In this document: positions 1-5,108 of the stretch, in pieces
How positions within the stretch are numbered: the stretch's first letter is position 1
Layout of the letters: the number at the start of each line of letters is the position of its first letter
Notes under the pieces: generated by a model
The model's input: only the letters and a program-made list of their open reading frames with translations
The model's database searches: none
Told to the model about the DNA's origin: nothing
Made by a program: the position numbers and the translations under genes
Assembly (NCBI GenBank): GCA_905215105.1
Contig: CAJMOI010000137.1
Coordinates: 1 to 5,166 of the forward strand
DNA: 5,166 bases
DNA from: an uncultured bacterium
GTDB taxonomy: Bacteria; Bacillota; Clostridia; Oscillospirales; Acutalibacteraceae
Reading direction: 5' to 3'

Positions 1-12
1 TATATAAGAGCA

Positions 13-47
13 AAAAGCGCCCATCCTGTTTTCGGGCGCTTTTGTTT
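13..47 (+). terminator. Intrinsic terminator of an upstream unit
   Basis: GCGCCC at 17-22 pairs with GGGCGC at 34-39, and flanking A4 (13-16) pairs with T4 (40-43), giving a 10-bp stem with an 11-nt loop followed by a T-rich stretch. The A run on the left makes it potentially bidirectional. It lies 26 bp before the start of the amidohydrolase gene and most likely ends a transcript from a gene left of the window. Confidence 0.75.
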
Positions 48-72
48 ATCCCAAATATGCAGGAGGAACACC

Positions 73-987
73 ATGATAACCAATCAATTGCGCATTGCCG
101 TGGTGCAAAAGCGCCGCGATCCTTATGATCGGGACAAAAACACACAGCTTGGGATTTCCTGTATGCAGGAAGCCAAAAACATGGGCGCTGATCTGGTCCT
201 TTTTCCCGAATGCTGGATTACCGGATATGAATTTCCGGAATTTGATGACAGTATCCCCATAGAAGAAATCGAAAAAACAGAGGTGTTTCGCAAGTGGGCT
301 GCTTCTGCTATGGAAGAGGATGACCCTCATCTGTTGGCTTTTCAAAAAGCTGCCCAGGAAATGGAAATCGGTGTTGTTATTACTGGCTATACCAAAGGCA
401 ACCACCGTCCCCGCAACACGGCGTTCCTCATTGACCGCAGCGGAAAAATTCTTCTCAAATACAGCAAGGTACACACCTGCGACTTTTCCAAAGAGCGGAT
501 GCTGGAAAGTGGGGACGAGTTTTATGTTGCAGACTTCGAGGGAGTCAAGCTCGGCATGATGGTTTGTTATGATCGGGAATACCCTGAAAGCGCCCGTGTT
601 CTTATGATGAAGGGCGCCGAAATTATTTTGGTCCCAAACGATTGCTCGGAAATGACCCACCGGCTCAATACTCTTTCCACCCGTGCCTATGAGAACATGA
701 CGGGAATTGTGATGGCAAATCCGCCGGGGGAAAGAATGGGCAAATCCTGTGCTTTCAGTCCCATTGTCTGGGACGAAAACGGCGATCGGGACAACCGGAT
801 TTTGATTGCCGGAGAAAAAGAGGAAGGGATTTTTCTGGCAGAATTTGATTTGCCTGCCCTGCGCACCTATCGCGAGCATGAGATGATGGGCAACACCTTC
901 CGCAAAGTAAAGGCCTATGGAGAATTGATGAAGGAAGAAATTGAGCCGCCTTTTATACGGCTGCATCAAAAGAAAGATGCCCGCTGA
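73..987 (+). CDS. Carbon-nitrogen hydrolase (nitrilase superfamily) amidohydrolase
   Basis: This 304-residue protein is a complete single-domain member of the nitrilase/CN-hydrolase superfamily, cytoplasmic enzymes that hydrolyse non-peptide C-N bonds such as amides or carbamoyl groups. The catalytic triad is visible: Glu46 in LVLFPECW, Lys132 in KYSKVH and Cys165 in MMVCYDREYPE. A further acidic site near Glu141/Glu145 sits where the family usually carries a second glutamate. The N-terminal RIAVVQ strand and the late VPNDC segment are also typical. The length fits the family (about 260-310 residues), and no signal peptide or membrane segment is seen. The start is fixed by AGGAGG at 61-66, 6 nt before the ATG. 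tcdA follows after 32 bp on the same strand, so the two may be co-transcribed. The substrate cannot be read from sequence; omega-amidase, N-carbamoyl amidase or an aliphatic amidase are all possible. Class assignment is firm, substrate unknown. Confidence 0.93.
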   Translation: MITNQLRIAVVQKRRDPYDRDKNTQLGISCMQEAKNMGADLVLFPECWITGYEFPEFDDSIPIEEIEKTEVFRKWAASAMEEDDPHLLAFQKAAQEMEIGVVITGYTKGNHRPRNTAFLIDRSGKILLKYSKVHTCDFSKERMLESGDEFYVADFEGVKLGMMVCYDREYPESARVLMMKGAEIILVPNDCSEMTHRLNTLSTRAYENMTGIVMANPPGERMGKSCAFSPIVWDENGDRDNRILIAGEKEEGIFLAEFDLPALRTYREHEMMGNTFRKVKAYGELMKEEIEPPFIRLHQKKDAR

Positions 988-1019
988 AAATCGGCGGTTT
1001 CAGAGAAAGGATTTTATCG

Positions 1020-1733
1020 ATGACAGATTTTCGAAAAGAGCAGCTGTCCCGCACCGCCCTTTTGCTGGGGGACTCTGCCATGGAGCGGCTTTCCAAGGCC
1101 CGGGTGGCCGTGTTCGGAATTGGCGGCGTGGGCGGCTATGTGGCGGAAGCACTGGCCCGCAGTGGCATCGGTGCGCTGGATTTGATTGACGGGGATACAG
1201 TATCGGTTTCCAACCTGAACCGGCAGATTATTGCTCTGCGAAGCACGGTAGGCCGTCCCAAAACAGAAGTCATGGCCGAGCGGATTCGGGACATTGACCC
1301 GGAAATCAGGCTGACACTGCACACCTGCTTTTTTACCCCCGACAACGCCGGGGAATTCGACTTTACCCAGTACGATTATATTGTCGATGCCATTGATATG
1401 GTGACGGGGAAAATCCAGCTGGCCGTGCAGGCGCAGGAGGCCGGGGTTCCCATCATCAGCAGTATGGGTGCCGGCAATAAGCTGGACCCCTCTGCTTTTG
1501 TGGTGAGTGATCTTTATCAAACCAGTGTTTGCCCGCTGGCCCGTGTCATGCGCCGGGAACTGAAAGCCCGGGGCATCCGCAAAATGAAGGTGGTGTATTC
1601 CAAAGAAGAACCCCGGAAGATTGACACCCAAAAGGAAAACGGACGGCATATCCCAGGCAGTATTGCTTTTGTGCCCTCTGCGGCAGGACTGGTGCTGGCT
1701 GGAGAGGTCCTTCGGGAGCTGTCCGGCATATGA
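1020..1733 (+). CDS. tcdA: tRNA threonylcarbamoyladenosine dehydratase (ThiF/MoeB/E1-like)
   Basis: TcdA uses ATP to dehydrate t6A37 of ANN-decoding tRNAs into the cyclic form ct6A, which tunes decoding; it acts in the cytoplasm. The 237-residue product has the E1-like Rossmann fold from its N-terminus: nucleotide loop GIGGVGG at 33-39, DGD at 57-59, then SNLNRQ at 64-69 and Lys81, all expected for adenylate-forming ThiF-family enzymes. Features specific to the TcdA branch are DAID at 123-126, SMGAGNKLDP at 148-157, CPLARVMRREL at 171-181, VVYSKE at 191-196 and PGSIAFVPSAAGL at 212-224. No C-terminal rhodanese or ubiquitin-like partner domain is present, arguing against MoeB or ThiF. Length is normal for the Firmicutes proteins (YrvM-like). 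The ATG has a modest GAAAGG site at 1005-1010, 9 nt upstream. The gene lies 32 bp after the amidohydrolase gene and probably shares its transcript; no clear terminator follows it. Confidence 0.93.
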   Translation: MTDFRKEQLSRTALLLGDSAMERLSKARVAVFGIGGVGGYVAEALARSGIGALDLIDGDTVSVSNLNRQIIALRSTVGRPKTEVMAERIRDIDPEIRLTLHTCFFTPDNAGEFDFTQYDYIVDAIDMVTGKIQLAVQAQEAGVPIISSMGAGNKLDPSAFVVSDLYQTSVCPLARVMRRELKARGIRKMKVVYSKEEPRKIDTQKENGRHIPGSIAFVPSAAGLVLAGEVLRELSGI

Positions 1734-1778
1734 AAAAACCTGAAAAGAACACGCTTTCCGGGAAATCTCCCTGTACCC

Positions 1779-1807
1779 TTGATTTTCGTCCATAAATGGG
1801 CTATAAT
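1779..1807 (+). promoter_or_regulatory. Sigma-A-type promoter for fba
   Basis: A -35 box TTGATT (1779-1784; 4 of 6 consensus bases) and a perfect -10 box TATAAT (1802-1807) are separated by the optimal 17 bp. Transcription would begin near 1813-1815, giving a leader of about 77 nt before the fba start. It is the only good promoter seen in the 157-bp gap after tcdA (1734-1890). I see no riboswitch, operator palindrome or small gene in that gap. Confidence 0.85.
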
Positions 1808-1878
1808 AAATCCAGCTTTTTATAGTCAATTCATTGTGGTTTCTGTCAGACCGATGGAAAGCGCAAATAAAAAATAAT

Positions 1879-1883
1879 GGAGG
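1879..1883 (+). promoter_or_regulatory. Ribosome binding site deciding the fba start
   Basis: GGAGG lies 7 nt before the ATG at 1891. The reading frame is open upstream to an ATG at 1834, but that codon has no comparable site. The 19 extra residues it would add do not resemble the aldolase N-terminus, which normally begins close to the (V/L)SAKEML-like segment. Confidence 0.85.
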
Positions 1884-1890
1884 ACTCAAC

Positions 1891-2754
1891 ATGTTAGTAT
1901 CTGCAAAAGAAATGCTGACCAAGGCCAAGGCTGGCCACTATGCTGTAGGACAGTTCAACATCAACAACCTGGAGTGGACCAAGGCAATCCTGCTCACTGC
2001 TCAGGAGCTGAACTCTCCCGTTATCCTGGGTGTTTCCGAGGGCGCCGGCAAGTATATGTGCGGCTATAAGACCATTGTGGGCATGGTGAACGGTATGCTG
2101 GAAGAGCTGAAGATCACCGTTCCCGTGGCTCTGCACCTGGATCACGGCAGCTATGAGGGCGCAAAGGCCTGCATCGAGGCCGGCTTCTCCTCCATTATGT
2201 TCGACGGTTCTCACTATCCCATCGAAGAGAACATCGAGAAGACCAAGGAACTGGTTGCCATTGCTGAGTCCAAGGGCATGTCCGTTGAGGCCGAGGTTGG
2301 CTCCATCGGCGGCGAAGAGGACGGCGTGATCGGCGCCGGTGAAGTGGCTGATCCCGACGAGTGCAAGATGATCGCTGATCTGGGCGTCACCATGCTGGCT
2401 GCCGGTATCGGCAACATTCACGGCAAGTATCCCGAGAACTGGCCCGGCCTGCGTTTCGACGCTCTGGATGCGATCCAGCAGAAGACCGGCGCAATGCCTC
2501 TGGTTCTCCATGGCGGCACCGGCATCCCCGCCGATATGATCAAGAAGGCCATCGATCTGGGCGTTTCCAAGATCAACGTGAACACCGAGTGCCAGCTGTC
2601 CTTCGCAGCTGCTACCCGTAAGTATATCGAAGAGGGCAAGGACCTCCAGGGCAAGGGCTTCGACCCCCGCAAGCTGCTGGCTCCCGGCTTCGAGGCTATC
2701 AAGGCTACCGTAAAGGAGAAGATGGAACTGTTCGGTTCCGTCGGCAAGGCCTGA
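1891..2754 (+). CDS. fba: Class II (zinc-dependent) fructose-bisphosphate aldolase
   Basis: This enzyme of glycolysis and gluconeogenesis reversibly cleaves fructose 1,6-bisphosphate into dihydroxyacetone phosphate and glyceraldehyde 3-phosphate. The 287-residue product matches the usual 280-290 residues of the class IIB group. Visible signatures are HLDHG at 82-86 (catalytic Asp84, zinc ligand His85), EAEVG at 133-137, GNIHGKY at 174-180 (His177), LHGGTG at 206-211 (His207) and the phosphate/substrate-binding segment KINVNTE at 227-233. The C-terminal DPRKLLAPG...MELFGS segment favours FBP aldolase over tagatose-bisphosphate aldolases of the same fold, although these can be confused. Codon use is strongly biased (Lys nearly always AAG, Leu mostly CTG), unlike the A-richer neighbouring amidohydrolase gene, as expected for a very highly expressed gene. 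It has its own promoter and tandem terminators and so appears monocistronic. Confidence 0.95.
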   Translation: MLVSAKEMLTKAKAGHYAVGQFNINNLEWTKAILLTAQELNSPVILGVSEGAGKYMCGYKTIVGMVNGMLEELKITVPVALHLDHGSYEGAKACIEAGFSSIMFDGSHYPIEENIEKTKELVAIAESKGMSVEAEVGSIGGEEDGVIGAGEVADPDECKMIADLGVTMLAAGIGNIHGKYPENWPGLRFDALDAIQQKTGAMPLVLHGGTGIPADMIKKAIDLGVSKINVNTECQLSFAAATRKYIEEGKDLQGKGFDPRKLLAPGFEAIKATVKEKMELFGSVGKA

Positions 2755-2780
2755 TTGTGCTGTAAATCCTGATTAAAAAT

Positions 2781-2820
2781 AGGCCGCTGTACCGAAAAGG
2801 TACGGCGGCCTTATTTTTTT
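2781..2820 (+). terminator. Primary intrinsic terminator of fba (probably bidirectional)
   Basis: Positions 2781-2793 and 2799-2811 form a 13-bp stem (one G-U pair) around the loop GAAAA, followed by TATTTTTTT. It starts 26 bp after the fba stop. The opposite flank reads ATTTTTAATC on the minus strand, so the same hairpin could also stop leftward transcription coming from the CRISPR array. Confidence 0.92.
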
Positions 2821-2840
2821 GCTGTTATATAAACAGGAGA

Positions 2841-2875
2841 AAGCCCTTTCCGTTTTTTCGGAAAGGGCTTTTTTT
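2841..2875 (+). terminator. Second tandem intrinsic terminator
   Basis: AAGCCCTTTCCG (2841-2852) and its exact complement (2859-2870) form a perfect 12-bp stem around a T6 loop, followed by TTTTT to 2875. It backs up the fba terminator 20 bp upstream. The T run merges with the decayed edge of the first CRISPR repeat. On the minus strand the hairpin has no U tract behind it. Confidence 0.88.
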
Positions 2876-2901
2876 GTCCCCTTACGGGGATAAGTTGTGA
2901 C
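2870..2901 (-). repeat. Decayed terminal CRISPR repeat (leader-distal end)
   Basis: Only the inner 26 bp (2876-2901) still match the repeat, with two changes in the hairpin loop (CG to TA at 2883-2884). The outer six bases, GTTTCC elsewhere, are TTTTTT here and belong to the T tract and last base of the terminator stem. Decay at one end is typical of the oldest, leader-distal repeat. Confidence 0.85.
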
Positions 2902-2932
2902 AGAAAGGTGAACGGTTGTTGCGAAACTAAAA

Positions 2933-2964
2933 GCAGTCGTCCCCTCGCGGGGATAAGTTGTGAC
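2933..2964 (-). repeat. Partly decayed penultimate CRISPR repeat
   Basis: The inner 26 bp (2939-2964) are perfect, but the outer six bases read GCAGTC instead of GTTTCC. In the minus-strand orientation this removes the final GGAAAC, the part of the repeat that becomes most of the crRNA 5' handle of the adjacent terminal spacer. Confidence 0.85.
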
Positions 2965-3610
2965 TAAAGACACGGAAGAGATAAATGAAACGGAGGAAGT
3001 TTCCGTCCCCTCGCGGGGATAAGTTGTGACGTCAGATTCAGATGAATGAATATTACGGTCAGAATGGGTTTCCGTCCCCTCGCGGGGATAAGTTGTGACG
3101 AGCACCCCGTTCAGTAAATACCAACGTAACTGAGTTTCCGTCCCCTCGCGGGGATAAGTTGTGACGCAGCTGTGGTGGGCACCAGCCGGAGCTGAAAGAG
3201 TTTCCGTCCCCTCGCGGGGATAAGTTGTGACCTACACCGGCAAAGATGGGAAAGAGCACAAGGTGGTTTCCGTCCCCTCGCGGGGATAAGTTGTGACTTC
3301 TGGTCAGAAATAGAGCCAACACCATTTGTCAGAACGTTTCCGTCCCCTCGCGGGGATAAGTTGTGACTCACAGCAGCACGGAGAGCGGCGACAACCTGAG
3401 GTTTCCGTCCCCTCGCGGGGATAAGTTGTGACTCCTCTGCTTCCTTTCTGAGCTGATGTACAAACTGTTTCCGTCCCCTCGCGGGGATAAGTTGTGACGT
3501 AATTCCTTGTCTTATATTTCCAGCAACAATTTGTTTCCGTCCCCTCGCGGGGATAAGTTGTGACAGCAAAAATGACGGGAAATCGGTCCGCATTGCTGCC
3601 TCTTTTCTAC

Positions 3611-3639
3611 AGGATACCAGATTTTTCATGATAATGCAA
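3611..3639 (-). promoter_or_regulatory. Candidate promoter of the CRISPR precursor RNA
   Basis: Read on the minus strand, TTGCAT (3639-3634) and TATCCT (3616-3611) are 17 bp apart, and the -10 is preceded by TGG, making an extended -10 (TGnTATnnT). Transcription would start near 3604, about 40 nt before the first repeat. The -35 is weak (3 of 6 bases), so the extended -10 carries most of the support. Confidence 0.5.
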
Positions 3640-3690
3640 GGGGAAAGGGGAGATTTCAGATATAAAGAACCGGAATTTCTCCATTTTTTC

Positions 3691-3748
3691 TGCGCCAACC
3701 CCCTTTCCAGACCGGTGCAAAACCGTTCGTATTCAGGAGGTTGGCGCA
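3691..3748. repeat. 10-bp inverted repeat downstream of ypeB
   Basis: TGCGCCAACC at 3691-3700 is exactly complementary to GGTTGGCGCA at 3739-3748, leaving a 38-nt loop. It starts 13 nt past the ypeB stop. Neither strand has a T run right after the stem, so it is not a standard intrinsic terminator. It may instead be a Rho-type stop structure, a protein site or part of the CRISPR leader; the sequence does not decide. Confidence 0.6.
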
Positions 3749-3761
3749 AAACATCCCGCTG

Positions 3762-5108
3762 TTACAGCGCCAGAACGCCGTTGTCGCTTTCAATCAGCTC
3801 ATAAATCCGCTCTTCCATGCCGGTTTCCCCGCTGATATAGACCAGTACATCTTCCCCGCCCTCGCCCTTGCAGACAAATTCCCAGCACAGCACTTCATCC
3901 AATCCGGGGGTGGGAATCAGCGCCAGATTGGGTTCCTGCTGGATTTTCAATCGGGTGCTCACCGATTCCCGGGCTTTTTCTGCGGTGACGGAAGGGGTTT
4001 TCAGCTGGCGTTCCCGGTGGTTCATCAGATAGCCGGAGGCGTTATAGGACACGATTTCCCCGTTGTCCAGGGCAACGCCCACTTTGATCAGGTCGGGGTA
4101 ACAGGTAACGGACAGGGAGTCGGTCTTTTCCAGCCATGCAAAATTAAAGGTGCACACGCCGTAGGCTGTGATATAGTAGCTCTGTTTATAGCTGGAAATT
4201 CCGGCCTTTTCCAAAAAGGCTTCCGCTTTTTTCAGCGTTTCTTCCTGAGAGAGTTTGTTTTCCGAGATGGTGCGGGGGTTGGAAATGGAGCACAGCAGCC
4301 CGCCGTCCTTGGTGACGGAAACCCGGATGTCCTCTTTCAGAAAGTTATAGCAGGGAAGCCCGCCGCCGGTGTCGGTGGTGTGTTCCAGTTCCGCGGACTT
4401 TACCCCCAGAAATTTGGCGGCGGCCTGTTCCGCGTTTCCTTGAGGAAGCCGTTCCAATCCCTGAGTGGCCTTGGCGGTCATCTGGGAAATATGGTCACTG
4501 AAAGGCCCGTCGTAAATCAGAGTGGGGTATTCCCCGAAGGCGGAAGCGCTTTCTTCCAACTCTCCGCCGTAGGAGGGCAGCACCTCAATCACGTTTTTCA
4601 GGGTGTTTTCCGCTTCCTTCATGGTGACTTTTCCATAGCGGAACCGCTCCTCCAGCTTTTGCAGCTCCGTGCTCAGGGTTTCGGCGTATTTCCGCAAGGT
4701 AGTCAGGTTGTCAAATTCCTCCTGACTCAGTTCCGAACCGGCAGCCAGCCGCCGGGAAAGATAGGAGGCATAGTCTCCGGCCTGGGCCAGAAACCGGTTG
4801 ATGTTGCCGGAGTTTTCCCCGGAAGCAGGCAGCGCCGCCAGTGCGGCTTTTGCGCCGGAGGATTCCTCCAGCAGCTGGGCGGCAAGGCTGGTTTGAGCCG
4901 TGGCGGTGTTGGCATAGCGAACCTTTTCCAGTGCGGTTTCCATGCCGGAAACATAGCCGGAAAGATCGCTTACTGCCCGCTGATAAACATAGGAAAGGGT
5001 GGTTTCCGCCTCCATGGCCTGCTGATTCTGTACGGAAATGCCGATTCCCAAGACCGCTACGGTGGCCAGAGCAAAGGTGCCCGCGCGGATTTTTCCTCTT
5101 CGTGTCAT
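3762..5108 (-). CDS. ypeB: Spore germination protein YpeB
   Basis: In Bacillus, YpeB is made in the forespore and is required for the cortex-lytic enzyme SleB to be stably present in the dormant spore; the two are mutually dependent. This 448-residue protein matches the family length (about 450). An N-terminal Arg/Lys-rich start is followed by one hydrophobic segment (about 9-26), giving a membrane-anchored protein with a large outer region. Residues 30-190 are mostly alpha-helical and Glu/Ala/Leu-rich. The family hallmark YPTLIYDGPFSDH lies at 194-206. The rest contains PepSY-like units, with AAAKFLGV at 229-236, KKAEAFLEKAGI at 293-304 and TAEKARESVSTRL at 375-387 marking helices, and NGEIVSYNASGYLMNHR at 349-365. 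The ATG overlaps the stop of a possible upstream frame (ATGA), and the Shine-Dalgarno is weak (GGG at 5116-5118), so translational coupling is likely. sleB itself is not visible. Confidence 0.93.
   Translation of the reverse strand: MTRRGKIRAGTFALATVAVLGIGISVQNQQAMEAETTLSYVYQRAVSDLSGYVSGMETALEKVRYANTATAQTSLAAQLLEESSGAKAALAALPASGENSGNINRFLAQAGDYASYLSRRLAAGSELSQEEFDNLTTLRKYAETLSTELQKLEERFRYGKVTMKEAENTLKNVIEVLPSYGGELEESASAFGEYPTLIYDGPFSDHISQMTAKATQGLERLPQGNAEQAAAKFLGVKSAELEHTTDTGGGLPCYNFLKEDIRVSVTKDGGLLCSISNPRTISENKLSQEETLKKAEAFLEKAGISSYKQSYYITAYGVCTFNFAWLEKTDSLSVTCYPDLIKVGVALDNGEIVSYNASGYLMNHRERQLKTPSVTAEKARESVSTRLKIQQEPNLALIPTPGLDEVLCWEFVCKGEGGEDVLVYISGETGMEERIYELIESDNGVLAL

Larger units (their letters stand above)
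2870..3564 (-). CRISPR. CRISPR array, 11 repeats and 10 spacers, type III-A-like repeat
   Basis: The repeat unit is 32 bp. Repeats begin at 2870, 2933, 2999, 3068, 3134, 3200, 3266, 3336, 3401, 3467 and 3533. The last nine are identical and the first two are decayed. Spacers, left to right, are 31, 34, 37, 34, 34, 34, 38, 33, 34 and 34 bp, all different by eye. Read on the minus strand the repeat begins GTCACAACTTAT, contains a 5-bp stem (TCCCC/GGGGA) closed by a GCGA tetraloop, and ends GAGGGGACGGAAAC. From memory, this 3' end equals that of type III-A repeats of S. thermophilus and M. tuberculosis, whose crRNAs carry an ACGGAAAC 5' handle. Orientation is inferred from the handle, the decayed left end and a candidate promoter on the right. 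No cas gene or cas-like fragment occurs in the window, so the subtype is inferred from the repeat alone. Confidence 0.97.
3565..3761 (-). other. Putative CRISPR leader between array and ypeB
   Basis: This 197-bp stretch has no credible gene: frames running through it continue into the array repeats and are artefacts. It lies on the undecayed side of the array, where a leader is expected. It contains a candidate minus-strand promoter (3611-3639), purine-rich runs around 3638-3652 and a 10-bp inverted repeat (3691-3700 with 3739-3748). A near-direct repeat GGTGCAAAAC (3714-3723) and GGCGCAAAAC (3743-3752) is also present. No convincing intrinsic terminator for ypeB is seen. Confidence 0.6.

Noticed and set aside
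46..969. Long open frame on the minus strand opposite the amidohydrolase gene
   Set aside because: It is antisense to a gene with an intact family signature and catalytic triad, and its translation shows no recognisable family.
1745..1775. Small palindrome GGGAAATCTCCC after tcdA as a terminator
   Set aside because: The stem is only 4 bp and no T run follows, so it cannot be supported as an intrinsic terminator.
1834..1890. Upstream ATG extending fba by 19 residues
   Set aside because: No ribosome site precedes it, the added residues do not fit the aldolase N-terminus, and GGAGG sits correctly before the ATG at 1891.
1014..1928. Long minus-strand frame opposite tcdA and the fba promoter
   Set aside because: It crosses two genuine features, has no recognisable domain, and tcdA on the plus strand is unambiguous.
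1894..2747. Minus-strand frames opposite fba
   Set aside because: They are produced by the GC-rich third-position bias of fba and resemble no known protein.
2965..3532. Self-targeting spacers matching fba, tcdA, ypeB or the amidohydrolase gene
   Set aside because: No spacer showed an evident match to any gene in the window on reading either strand by eye; targets elsewhere in the genome cannot be assessed.
2773..3749. Minus-strand open frames across the array encoding repeated peptides such as SQLIPARGRK, HNLSPRGDGN and VTTYPREGTE
   Set aside because: They are translations of the 32-bp CRISPR repeat in three frames joined by spacers; such peptides are frequent false annotations. They have no proper start context and no protein-like composition.
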